Source of the DNA: Pseudomonadota bacterium
GTDB lineage: Bacteria; Pseudomonadota; Alphaproteobacteria; Sphingomonadales; Sphingomonadaceae
Length of the DNA stretch: 64,000 nt
Assembly (NCBI GenBank): GCA_023417515.1
Contig: JAEZFL010000027.1
Coordinates: 1-64,000, forward strand
Reading direction: 5' to 3'
Below, one piece after another: positions 24,710 to 32,914 of this stretch. Position 1 is the first letter of the stretch, and each line of letters starts with the position of its first letter. A model generated the notes under the pieces. That model made no database searches, had not been told where the DNA came from, and worked only from the letters and a program-made list of their open reading frames with translations. A program made the translations under genes and the position numbers.

Positions 24710-26361
24710 CCTCGCTCGCTCAGCGCCTTGCGCGTCCCGAAGTGCACGCGCTCGCTCCGTTCGACATCGGGGCGCGCGCCGCCGCCGGCTTGGCCGATGT
24801 CATCAGCCTCGACGCCAATGAAAATCCGTTCCCGCCGCTCGGATCCTCGGCGCTCGACGCCGGGATCAACCGCTATCCGGAGCCGCAGCCGGTGCGGCTT
24901 CGCCAAGTGATGGCGAGCCTCTACGGCGTTGCTCCCAGCGCGCTGGTCGTGACGCGAGGCGCCGACGACGCGATCGACCTGCTCATCCGGACCTTCTGCC
25001 GGGCGGGCGAGGACGCGGTGCTCGTCGCGACGCCCACCTTCTCCGCCTATGCCCACTTTGCGCAATTCCAGGGCGCGCGCGTGATCGAGGCGAAGCTGAC
25101 GCCGGATTTCGATCTCGACAGTGAGAAATTTCTAGCGGCTGCACGAGCGGATTCGGGGCTGAAGCTTGCCTTCATCTGCTCGCCGAACAACCCGACCGGG
25201 AACCCGGTGCCGCCAGCGCAGGTGCTCGAGATCGCCGACGCGCTGCCCGAGACGATCATCGTCCTCGACGAAGCCTATATCGAGTTCGCCGACCTCGAGA
25301 GCTTGGCCGAGGCAGCCATGAGGCGGCCAAACCTCGTCGTGCTCAGGACCCTGTCGAAGGCCTATGGCCTCGCTGGCGCGCGCATCGGATCTGCGATTGC
25401 CAACGAAGAGTTGATCGCCCTTCTGCAGCGGGCGCTGCCCCCATATCCGCTTCCGACGCTCTCGATCGAGGCCGCGCTCGCCGCTCTGGCGCCAGCCCGG
25501 CGTGCCGTGCACCAAAACCGGATCGAGCGGATCCTGGCCGAAAGAACGCGGGTGGCCGAGCGCCTCGCCGTCTCACCCCTTGTTCGCAAGGTCCGTAGTG
25601 GTGGCGGCAACTTCCTCTTTCTCGAGGTCGATGACGCGCGGTCGCTTGCACGCAAGCTCGACAGCCTGGGCATTCGAGTCCGCTTCCGGGAAAATGCCGC
25701 GCCTGGCGGAGTCCGGCTGACGATCGGGACCCCCGAGGAGAATGACGCGGCTCTTGCTGCCTTCGGCGTGGGTGAGGGCCGCACCTCGTCGCGCCGGGCC
25801 GAAGTGGCGCGCGATACCCGCGAGACCCGGATCGCGGTGGCCGTTGACCTCGATCGCGCGGAGCCGCGCCGGATCGCGACCGGCATCTCCTTCTACGACC
25901 ACATGCTCGACCAGGTGGCGGCGCATGCCGGCTTCTCGCTGATCCTGTCCTGTGACGGCGACCTCGATGTGGACGGCCATCACAGCATCGAGGACTGCGC
26001 GATCGCGTTCGGGTCCGCGCTCGGCCGCGCCCTGGGGGAGCGCCGCGGCATCGGCCGGTTCGGCTTCGCGTTGCCCATGGATGAGGCCGAGGCGCAGGTG
26101 CTGGTCGACCTGTCCGGCCGGCCGTGCAGCGTCTTCGAGGGCCGTTTCGAGGGAAGCCATATCGGCGCCTACCCGACCGAGATGACGGCGCACGTATTCC
26201 GCTCGCTCGCCGACAGCCTCGGCGCGTCGATCCATGTCCGAGTGTCGGGCGAGAACGATCACCATAAGACCGAAGCCTGTTTCAAGGCCTTCGGCCGCGC
26301 CCTTCGCCAGGCGATCCGCCTTGAGGGTGACGGCGTGCCCAGCACCAAGGGCATGTTGTGA
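24706..26361 (+). CDS. hisCB: Fused histidinol-phosphate aminotransferase / imidazoleglycerol-phosphate dehydratase
   Basis: A single 551-aa reading frame joins two enzymes. Residues 1-353 are HisC, a PLP aminotransferase with the Schiff-base lysine K218 in TLSKAYGLAGARIG, SPNNPTGNP and VLDEAYIEF. Residues 364-551 are HisB dehydratase, with metal-binding histidines in DGHHSIEDC (423-431) and ENDHHKTEACFKAFG (517-530). The linker at 354-363 (GVGEGRTSSR) is short and no stop or frameshift separates the parts. HisB acts just before HisC in the pathway, so the fusion would couple consecutive steps. The usual E. coli fusion of HisB is with a phosphatase, so this one is different. Confidence 0.93.
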   Translation: MTSLAQRLARPEVHALAPFDIGARAAAGLADVISLDANENPFPPLGSSALDAGINRYPEPQPVRLRQVMASLYGVAPSALVVTRGADDAIDLLIRTFCRAGEDAVLVATPTFSAYAHFAQFQGARVIEAKLTPDFDLDSEKFLAAARADSGLKLAFICSPNNPTGNPVPPAQVLEIADALPETIIVLDEAYIEFADLESLAEAAMRRPNLVVLRTLSKAYGLAGARIGSAIANEELIALLQRALPPYPLPTLSIEAALAALAPARRAVHQNRIERILAERTRVAERLAVSPLVRKVRSGGGNFLFLEVDDARSLARKLDSLGIRVRFRENAAPGGVRLTIGTPEENDAALAAFGVGEGRTSSRRAEVARDTRETRIAVAVDLDRAEPRRIATGISFYDHMLDQVAAHAGFSLILSCDGDLDVDGHHSIEDCAIAFGSALGRALGERRGIGRFGFALPMDEAEAQVLVDLSGRPCSVFEGRFEGSHIGAYPTEMTAHVFRSLADSLGASIHVRVSGENDHHKTEACFKAFGRALRQAIRLEGDGVPSTKGML

Positions 26362-26939
26362 CCCAAGCCATCGTCGATCTGGGGTGCGGAAATCTGGGGT
26401 CGGTCGCAATCGCGCTTGAGCGGATCGGATCAGCGGCCTTTGTCACCGCCGACCCCGAGCGGATCGCTGCCGCCGAGCGGGTCGTTCTACCCGGCGTCGG
26501 GGCCGCCGGTTTCGCGATGGAAAGGATCGAAGCGCTCGGCCTCGGCGAGACGCTGCGTTCGCTACGCCAGCCGGTGCTCGGCATTTGTCTCGGGATGCAG
26601 TTGTTGTTTGAAGAGAGCGAGGAGGCCGACGTGCCGTGCCTGGGCATCATCCCGGGTGGGGTTCGAAAGCTCGAGCCTGCTCCGGAACGCCCCGTGCCGC
26701 ACATGGGTTGGAGCCGCCTTGACGTGTCCGACCCGAACATCGGGCTGAGCGACGGCGACTATGTCTATTTCGCGCACAGCTTCGCCTGCGATGCCGGGCC
26801 GGCGACGGTCGCTTGCGCGCATTATGGCCACGAGATTCCGGCCGTGGTGGTGAAGGACAATTTCTGGGGCGCGCAATTTCACCCCGAGCGGTCGGGTGGG
26901 GTTGGTGCGCGCTTTCTCCAGGCGTGGCTGGCGGCATGA
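26358..26939 (+). CDS. hisH: Imidazole glycerol phosphate synthase, glutaminase subunit
   Basis: A 193-aa class I glutamine amidotransferase. The nucleophile is in LGICLGMQLLFE, and the catalytic His/Glu pair lies at GAQFHPERSGG. It releases ammonia for HisF. GTG start at 26358 overlaps hisCB. Confidence 0.95.
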   Translation: MTQAIVDLGCGNLGSVAIALERIGSAAFVTADPERIAAAERVVLPGVGAAGFAMERIEALGLGETLRSLRQPVLGICLGMQLLFEESEEADVPCLGIIPGGVRKLEPAPERPVPHMGWSRLDVSDPNIGLSDGDYVYFAHSFACDAGPATVACAHYGHEIPAVVVKDNFWGAQFHPERSGGVGARFLQAWLAA

Positions 26940-27652
26940 TTCTCTACCCGGCCATGGACCTGATGGGCGGCCGAGTCGTGCGCCTGCGGCAGGGCCGGTT
27001 CGACGATGTCACGGCCTATGCCACCGATCCCGCAGAGGCCCTCGCCGACTTCGCGGCCGCTGGGGCCGAATGGGCGCATGTCGTCGATCTCGACGGGGCG
27101 CGGGCGGGGGAGCCGCTCCAGCACGACCTGATCGCTCGGCTGGCGGGCACCGCGAAGCTAAAGCTTCAGGTCGGGGGTGGCTTCCGCGCCCGAGAGCAGA
27201 TCGCGCAGATGCTCGACGCCGGCGTCGCGCGCGTCGTGATCGGCAGCCTGGCGGTGAAGCAACCCGATCGCGTCCGCGCCCTCCTCGACGAGTTCGGCGG
27301 CGAACGGATCACCTTGTCGCTCGACGTCAGGTTGGAGAAGGGGACACCCCTGGTCGTCGCTTCTGGTTGGACGGAGGCATCGGCGCTTTCCCTCTGGGAT
27401 GCGGCCGCGCTCTATCCTGATGCGCGTCACATCCTCCTCACCGACATCGGCCGCGACGGCATGCTTGCCGGTCCGAATTTCGCCCTGCTCGAGGAAGCGG
27501 CCGAGCGCCTCCCCGATGTGCGGATCCAGGCGTCCGGCGGCGTCGCATCGCTGGACGATCTGCATCGGCTGCGGACCGCAGGCGCGATCGTCGGCAAGGC
27601 GATCTGGGAGGGCCGCTTCACGCTCGCAGAGGCACTCGATGCCTGCGCGTAG
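26936..27652 (+). CDS. hisA: Phosphoribosylformimino-AICAR-phosphate isomerase
   Basis: A 238-aa TIM-barrel isomerase (ProFAR to PRFAR). Catalytic Asp positions are in YPAMDLMGGRVVRL (near Asp8) and ILLTDIGRDGML; phosphate-binding motifs are LQVGGGFR and QASGGVASLDD. ATG 26936 overlaps hisH by four bases, and the 3' end overlaps hisF by 14. Confidence 0.95.
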   Translation: MILYPAMDLMGGRVVRLRQGRFDDVTAYATDPAEALADFAAAGAEWAHVVDLDGARAGEPLQHDLIARLAGTAKLKLQVGGGFRAREQIAQMLDAGVARVVIGSLAVKQPDRVRALLDEFGGERITLSLDVRLEKGTPLVVASGWTEASALSLWDAAALYPDARHILLTDIGRDGMLAGPNFALLEEAAERLPDVRIQASGGVASLDDLHRLRTAGAIVGKAIWEGRFTLAEALDACA

Positions 27653-28406
27653 GATCATCCCCTGCCTCGACGTGAAGGACGGGCGAGTCGTCAAAGGCGT
27701 GCAGTTCCGCGACCATCGCGACGCCGGCGGCATCATCGAGCAGGCGATGCGCTATCGTGACGAAGGCGCCGACGAGCTTGTCTTCTACGACATCAGCGCG
27801 AGCCCCGAGAGGCGTAGTCTCGACCTCGACTGGGTGCGGCGCATCGCTAGGGTGATCGACATTCCTTTCACCGTCGCCGGCGGCATCCGCAGCCGTGACC
27901 GCGCCGCCGAGTGCCTGGATGCGGGCGCCGACAAGATCTCGATCAACTCGCCCGCGCTGGAGCGCCCGGAACTGATCGGCGAGATCGCCCGCGACTTCGG
28001 CAGCCAGTGCGTGGTCGTCGGCGTCGATAGCCTCGCCATCGACGGCAGCTATGTCGTCAAGCAATATACCGGCTCGCCCGAATCGACGCGCGACTCCGGC
28101 CGTCAGACGCTCGACTGGTTGCTTGAAGCCGCCGAGCGCGGGGCAGGGGAGATCGTCCTCAACTGCATGCGGCAGGACGGCGTCCGCACGGGCTACGACA
28201 TCGACCACACCCGCCACATCGTCGAAAAGGTCGACGTCCCGGTCATCGCCTCGGGTGGGGCTGGGGCACCGGAGCATTTCCGCGACGCCTTCGTCGAAGC
28301 CGGCGCGAGCGGCGCGCTCGCCGCAAGCGTGTTCCACGACCGGCTCATCGCAATCCCCGACCTCAAGGAGTTCCTCGCGACATGCGGGATCGAGATGCGC
28401 CGCTGA
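27639..28406 (+). CDS. hisF: Imidazole glycerol phosphate synthase, cyclase subunit
   Basis: A 255-aa TIM barrel pairing with HisH to form IGP and AICAR. Begins ARRIIPCLDVKDGRVVKGV, with the catalytic Asp of CLDV, and contains TVAGGIRS, ADKISINSPAL, VVVGVDSL and VIASGGAGAPEH. It overlaps hisA and, at its 3' end, hisIE by 25 bases. Confidence 0.96.
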   Translation: MPARRIIPCLDVKDGRVVKGVQFRDHRDAGGIIEQAMRYRDEGADELVFYDISASPERRSLDLDWVRRIARVIDIPFTVAGGIRSRDRAAECLDAGADKISINSPALERPELIGEIARDFGSQCVVVGVDSLAIDGSYVVKQYTGSPESTRDSGRQTLDWLLEAAERGAGEIVLNCMRQDGVRTGYDIDHTRHIVEKVDVPVIASGGAGAPEHFRDAFVEAGASGALAASVFHDRLIAIPDLKEFLATCGIEMRR

Positions 28407-29035
28407 GGGCGCAAGACATCGACAAACTGGCGTGGGACAAGATGGCCGGTCTCATCCCGACCATCGTCCAGGATCGCGGCTCCAACCGCGTGCTGATGCT
28501 CGGCTATATGAATCGCGACGCGCTCGCGGCGACCTTCGCTACCGGTTTCGCCACGTTCTGGAGCCGGTCAAGGCAGCGACTGTGGACCAAGGGCGAGACG
28601 AGCGGCAACGTCCTCCGCGTGACGTCAATCCACGCCGATTGCGACGGCGATGCGCTGCTCGTTCAGGCCGAGCCCTCGGGGCCTATCTGCCACCTTGGGA
28701 CGGCGAGCTGTTTCGGCGATTCGGAACCCGCGGGACCCGGTTGGCTGGCGGAGCTTTCGCGAATCGTCGCCAGCCGTGCCGCAACTGGCGACGAAGGCAG
28801 TTACACACGCCGACTTCTCGCCGAGGGACCGACGCGGATCGCCCAAAAGATCGGCGAGGAGGGCGTTGAAGTGGCGCTCGCCGGCGCGGGCTCCTCGCCA
28901 GAACATTGCGCGGAGGAAGTCGCTGACCTCTTCTACCATGTGACGGTGCTCATGGAGGCGAGAGGCTTCGGATGGAGCGAAGTCGTCGCCATTCTTCGTT
29001 CGCGGCATGCCAAGGCGGGAGACAAGGTTGAGTGA
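28382..29035 (+). CDS. hisIE: Bifunctional PRA-CH cyclohydrolase / PRA-PH pyrophosphatase
   Basis: A 217-aa fusion of HisI and HisE, the second and third steps of histidine synthesis. The HisI half shows the zinc and magnesium site DCDGDALLVQAEP and CHLGTASCF. The HisE half shows AQKIGEEGVEVALA and EEVADLFYHVTVLM, the MazG-like acidic metal site. The start codon lies well inside hisF. Confidence 0.94.
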   Translation: MRDRDAPLRAQDIDKLAWDKMAGLIPTIVQDRGSNRVLMLGYMNRDALAATFATGFATFWSRSRQRLWTKGETSGNVLRVTSIHADCDGDALLVQAEPSGPICHLGTASCFGDSEPAGPGWLAELSRIVASRAATGDEGSYTRRLLAEGPTRIAQKIGEEGVEVALAGAGSSPEHCAEEVADLFYHVTVLMEARGFGWSEVVAILRSRHAKAGDKVE

Positions 29036-29852
29036 TCTTTCGGTCTTCGCGGCCTTCGCCGAGGAACTCGCCGACGCGGCACGCCTCGAGGCGTCGTGCT
29101 GGAACCAGGCGGAATGGGCTGTAGAGGACAAGGGCGCAGACGGCGCGGCCTTCGACCCCGTGACTCGGGCAGATCGCGCGGTGGAAGGGGTCATGCGGGA
29201 CCTGATCGCGAATCGTTGGCCGGATCATGGCATCGAAGGCGAGGAGTTCGGCATGAGCGTGAGCTCCGGGCGGTTCAGGTGGAGCCTGGACCCAATCGAC
29301 GGGACCCGTTCCTTCATCTGCGGCCTCCCCACCTGGACGGTGCTGATCGCGCTTCTCGAGGGAGGACGCCCGGTGGTCGGCGTGATCGATGCGCCAAGTC
29401 TAGGTGAACGTTTCATTGGCTATGGTGAGATCGCAGAGATTGTCACTCAGTCCGGGCGCCGTCCGCTTCGCACCAGCGGGTGCCGCACCCTCAGGGAGGC
29501 TAGGCTGTCGAGCACCGATCCGTATCTGTTCGTCGGGAGTGATCGCAGCAGGTTCGAGCGGGTAAGAGAGCGGGTTCGCCTGACCCGATACGGCCTAGAC
29601 GCTTATGCCTACGCACGGCTCGCCGCCGGCGGCCTGGATCTGGTTATCGAGAACAAGCTGGCTCCCCATGACAGGAACGCGCTGGTCCCCGTCGTGACGG
29701 CAGCAGGCGGAGCCGTGAGCAACTGGAGTGGCGGACAAGATCTTTCGGCGGGAGAACTGGTCGCTGCTGCCTCGAAGGAGCTGCTCGAGGAAGTCGTCGC
29801 TCTTCTCTCCCTCTCGCCCAATGATTCTCAAGCGGTTAGGAAGGGCCAGTGA
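29028..29852 (+). CDS. hisN: Inositol monophosphatase-family phosphatase, probable histidinol-phosphatase
   Basis: A 274-aa Mg-dependent phosphatase of the IMPase superfamily. Metal-site motifs are GIEGEEFG, SLDPIDGTRSFICGLPTW and APHDRNALVPVVTAAGG. HisB here lacks the phosphatase domain of E. coli HisB, and the pathway needs a histidinol-phosphatase. An IMPase-family gene in the his operon fits that role, as with actinobacterial HisN. The TTG at 29028, overlapping hisIE and with GGGAG upstream, is preferred; an ATG at 29007 is an alternative. Substrate assignment is by pathway context. Confidence 0.85.
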   Translation: MSDLSVFAAFAEELADAARLEASCWNQAEWAVEDKGADGAAFDPVTRADRAVEGVMRDLIANRWPDHGIEGEEFGMSVSSGRFRWSLDPIDGTRSFICGLPTWTVLIALLEGGRPVVGVIDAPSLGERFIGYGEIAEIVTQSGRRPLRTSGCRTLREARLSSTDPYLFVGSDRSRFERVRERVRLTRYGLDAYAYARLAAGGLDLVIENKLAPHDRNALVPVVTAAGGAVSNWSGGQDLSAGELVAAASKELLEEVVALLSLSPNDSQAVRKGQ

Positions 29853-30496
29853 GCGCGCGCGACGACAACTTGCCAAACGGTGCCGAGTTCGAGGCGCTTC
29901 TTGGCTCGATTCGCCACACCCCCATCGCGAGCGTCATTACCGATGCACGCCAACCCGATAACCCGATCGTCGAAGCCAATCCCGCATTTTGCCGGCTGAC
30001 CGGCTATGCGCCGGAGGAGATCATCGGCCGCAATTGCCGCTTCCTTGCGGGGCCGGACACCGATCCGCGTCCTCGCGCCGAGCTTGCGCGCGCCGTCGCT
30101 GCAGGCGAGCCGGCGCTGGTCGAGCTCACCAACTATCGCAAGGACGGCTCTGAATTCCGCAACGCGGTGATGATCGCTCCGGTGCGCGACCAAGCCGGGG
30201 AGCTCGCCTACTTCATCGGTTCACAGATGGACGTCGGAAGCGGCGTCGATCTCGCGAGCGTCAGGGCACGCGACGCGAGGGCGCTGGTGTCCTCTCTCAC
30301 CGTCCGCCAGCGCGAGGTTCTGGAGTTCCTTATCCGCGGGCTGCGCAACAAGCAGATCGCCGGGTTGCTGGGGATCGATGAGAAGACCGTGAAGATGCAC
30401 CGCGCCCGCCTGCTCGACAGGCTGAACGCGCCCACATCAGCTGACGCCATCCGGATCGGTGTGGAGGCCGGCCTTCAGCTCAACGATCCCGAGTGA
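29849..30496 (+). CDS. LOV blue-light sensor with LuxR-type HTH (EL222-like)
   Basis: A 215-aa light-sensing transcription factor. Residues 20-130 form a LOV/PAS domain with GRNCRFLAG, where Cys63 is the residue that forms the flavin adduct in blue light; NYRKDGSEFRNAV is the next LOV hallmark. Residues 148-200 are a LuxR/GerE helix-turn-helix (LTVRQREVLEFL, LRNKQIAGLLGIDEKTVKMH). Size and motifs closely match EL222 of Erythrobacter litoralis, which dimerises and binds DNA after illumination. Its GTG start overlaps the hisN stop (GTGA), so it is read with the his operon. Its 3' end overlaps the convergent prenyl diphosphate synthase gene by 17 bases. Carotenoid genes are plausible but unproven targets. 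Confidence 0.92.
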   Translation: MSARDDNLPNGAEFEALLGSIRHTPIASVITDARQPDNPIVEANPAFCRLTGYAPEEIIGRNCRFLAGPDTDPRPRAELARAVAAGEPALVELTNYRKDGSEFRNAVMIAPVRDQAGELAYFIGSQMDVGSGVDLASVRARDARALVSSLTVRQREVLEFLIRGLRNKQIAGLLGIDEKTVKMHRARLLDRLNAPTSADAIRIGVEAGLQLNDPE

Positions 30497-31382
30497 TCGC
30501 GTAGCGCGCGATCGCCTCGAGCGGGGCCGCGCGCCGACCGAAAGCGTGGAGGTGGTCGATGGCCTGTTCGACCAGCAGACCGGCTTGTCGGCGGGCGCGC
30601 TCTTCTCCCAGCAAGGTCACGAAGGTGGCTTTCCCCTGCGCGGCATCCTTGCCGATGCGCTTGCCGACGGCGGCTTCGTCGCCGCTGCAATCCAAGAGAT
30701 CGTCGGCGATCTGGAATGCCAGGCCGACGCATTGAGCATAGCCACGGAGGCTTAGGCGGTGGTCGGAGGGGGCCTCTCCAAGGATTGCGCCGGCGTCGGC
30801 GCACCAGCTGACGAGCGCGCCGGTCTTGAGGCGTTGGAGACGAGTAACCCCGTCGAGATCGAGCTCGATCCCGTCGGCGATGAGGTCGATCATCTGGCCG
30901 CCGGCCATCCCGGAAGCGCCCGCTGCGCGAGCGAGCTCGACCGTGAGGTGCGCCCTGATTTCCGCGGACGGATGTGTCGCGGGATCGGCGAGGATCTCAA
31001 AAGCAAGCGCCAACAGCGCATCTCCTGCGAGCACCGCCGTCGCCTCGTCGTACTGGCAATGCACCGTCGGTCGGCCTCGGCGCAGATCGTCGTCGTCCAT
31101 GCAGGGGAGGTCGTCATGGATGAGCGAGTGGACGTGGACGCACTCGACCGCCAGCCCCGCCCACAGCGAATAGCTTTCGGGCACGCCGAACAGGTTCGCC
31201 GAGGCGACCGTCAGCAGCGGCCTAAGCCGCTTTCCGCCGATCGCGGCATAGCGCATCGCGTCGAACAGCCGCGCGCTCGGATCCTCGGGCTCCGAAAGCA
31301 GAGCAGTGAACATCGCGTCGATGTCGGCCCGGATGCGGTGGGTCGAGGAGGGCAAGCTCGGAGCTGGGCCGCGGCTGCTCAT
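30480..31382 (-). CDS. Polyprenyl diphosphate synthase (FPP/GGPP type)
   Basis: A 301-aa trans-prenyl diphosphate synthase. The first Asp-rich motif is HDDLPCMDDDDLRRGRP (residues 89-105) and the second is QIADDLLD. It makes farnesyl or geranylgeranyl diphosphate; the residue five before the first motif is His, which does not settle the chain length for me. Placement with ispH, next to crtYIB, suggests it feeds carotenoid synthesis (a CrtE role). It overlaps ispH by four bases (ATGA). Confidence 0.85.
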   Translation of the reverse strand: MSSRGPAPSLPSSTHRIRADIDAMFTALLSEPEDPSARLFDAMRYAAIGGKRLRPLLTVASANLFGVPESYSLWAGLAVECVHVHSLIHDDLPCMDDDDLRRGRPTVHCQYDEATAVLAGDALLALAFEILADPATHPSAEIRAHLTVELARAAGASGMAGGQMIDLIADGIELDLDGVTRLQRLKTGALVSWCADAGAILGEAPSDHRLSLRGYAQCVGLAFQIADDLLDCSGDEAAVGKRIGKDAAQGKATFVTLLGEERARRQAGLLVEQAIDHLHAFGRRAAPLEAIARYAITRDR

Positions 31383-32362
31383 TCGATGGCAACCCGCTTG
31401 AACTCGGTGCTTTCCTCGTCCCCGCCGACGTCCTCAATCCGAAGCCGATAACGGCCGGCCAGCGCCTCGATGACTCCGGCGACGCTCGATTCGGGAGTCG
31501 ACGCGGCCGCGGTTACCCCGACCACGCCGGCGCGGGGCAGGCGCGACCAGTCGAGCTCGGAAGCGTCCGGCACCAGCTGCACCGACCGGCAGCGAAGCGA
31601 TGCGACCTCTGCAAGACGGCGGGCATTGGACGAGAAGTTCTCGCCCACGACGATCACTGCCGCGGCCCGGTCCGCAATCATCCGGATGGCTCGCTGGCGG
31701 TTCGTGGTGGCGTAGCAGATGTCGCTGGTGGGTGGCTCGACCAGGTCGCTGAAGCGGGTGCGCAGGACGTCGACGATCTCCTCCGCCTCCTCGACGGAAT
31801 AGGTGGTCTGGACCGCTACTGCCGTCGGGGCCGCGGCGCGCAGGGGCAGCGCCGCCGCTTCCTCCGCCGATTTCACGACATGCGTGCTCCCCGCCGGGAG
31901 ACGGCCGGTCGTGCCCTCGACCTCAGGGTGGCCCTGATGGCCGACCAGGATGATCTGCCGCCCGTCGCGATGGAAGCGCTCGACCTGGCGATGGACCTTC
32001 GCGACCAGCGGGCACACCGCGTCATAGGCGCGCAGGCCGCGCATCCGGGCTTCCTCGTGGACCGCAAGCGGAACCCCGTGTGCCGACAGGACGACCACGG
32101 CTCCGTCGGGGACCTGCGCCAGTTCCTCGACGAAGACCGCGCCCTCGGCCTCCAGTTCCCGAACCACCGCGAGATTGTGAACGATCGGCCGGCGGACGTA
32201 GACCGGCGCTCCATGCACCGCGAGGGCGTCGCGGACGGCGTCGATGGCACGGCGCACTCCCGCGCAGAAGCCGCGCGGATTGGCGAGCAACAGCTCGATC
32301 TCTGGACGGAAGTCGGCAGCGCCTGCCTTCAACAAGGCCGTGGTGGACGAAAGATCGGACAT
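31379..32362 (-). CDS. ispH: 4-hydroxy-3-methylbut-2-enyl diphosphate reductase
   Basis: A 327-aa IspH/LytB, the last enzyme of the MEP pathway, forming IPP and DMAPP. The three Fe-S cysteines are visible in NPRGFCAGVRRA, YDAVCPLVAKVH and SDICYATTNRQ, along with SAHGVPLAVHEEA and VVGENFSSNARRL. The ATG at 32362 has AGGA upstream and suits the family start better than an upstream in-frame ATG. It supplies precursors to the prenyl diphosphate synthase downstream. Confidence 0.95.
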   Translation of the reverse strand: MSDLSSTTALLKAGAADFRPEIELLLANPRGFCAGVRRAIDAVRDALAVHGAPVYVRRPIVHNLAVVRELEAEGAVFVEELAQVPDGAVVVLSAHGVPLAVHEEARMRGLRAYDAVCPLVAKVHRQVERFHRDGRQIILVGHQGHPEVEGTTGRLPAGSTHVVKSAEEAAALPLRAAAPTAVAVQTTYSVEEAEEIVDVLRTRFSDLVEPPTSDICYATTNRQRAIRMIADRAAAVIVVGENFSSNARRLAEVASLRCRSVQLVPDASELDWSRLPRAGVVGVTAAASTPESSVAGVIEALAGRYRLRIEDVGGDEESTEFKRVAIE

Positions 32363-32426
32363 CGTAATCCTGCATCGCACCCCCGACTTTGGTGGTACGT
32401 GCAAAGATCAAGCGAATCCACATGGC

Positions 32427-32852
32427 CTAAAGCATGTATTGCATGCGGACCGACAAGCGGGTGAAGCCCGCCGGGATGCCGACGCGCACATCCCTGAAAC
32501 GCGGCGCCCCGAAGCGGATGCGCGGATTACGTGAGAAGCCGAAGCCCTCCCGTGGTATCCGGAGCATGGTGTCGAGCTCCCGGTTCCTGTTCTCGTCGTG
32601 GAAGATCGACAGGGCATATTCGCCAGGCACGACATTCAGGGTCACGCGATGGGCCGATGCCGGCACGGTTCGCTTGATCGCTGCCGGGTCGTTGCGACAG
32701 TTCGGAAAATGCCGCGGCTCGCGGGTCAGGCAGAGATGAACGTCGCCCCGCCCGTTTCGCAGCCCCTCGATCGAGACCTCGACTTCGCTCATATTCTGCG
32801 CGGCGGTCAGCAGCAGGAGCGGCGTTGCGGCCGCGATCTTGAGGATATTCAT
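32427..32852 (-). CDS. DUF2141 family secreted protein
   Basis: A 141-aa exported protein. Residues 1-20 form a signal peptide (MNILKIAAATPLLLLTAAQN), followed by a beta-rich domain with GRGDVHLCLT, GEYALSIFHDENRN and GFGFSRNPRIRFGAPRF, the DUF2141 pattern. The function of the family is unknown. It is upstream of ispH on the same strand with a 64-base gap and diverges from crtY. The start is chosen to give a proper signal peptide. Confidence 0.8.
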   Translation of the reverse strand: MNILKIAAATPLLLLTAAQNMSEVEVSIEGLRNGRGDVHLCLTREPRHFPNCRNDPAAIKRTVPASAHRVTLNVVPGEYALSIFHDENRNRELDTMLRIPREGFGFSRNPRIRFGAPRFRDVRVGIPAGFTRLSVRMQYML

Positions 32853-32914
32853 AGGGTTGGACCGTACGCGCCGAGCGGCGTGCTCGCCATACATCCTTTG
32901 GGCGAGGTTTTCGA
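32853..32914. promoter_or_regulatory. Divergent promoter region, DUF2141-ispH and crtYIB
   Basis: These 62 bases separate the divergent start codons of the DUF2141 gene and crtY and must carry the control of at least one of them. A GAGG ribosome binding site for crtY is at 32904-32907. I see no clear -10/-35 pair or operator. Confidence 0.4.
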
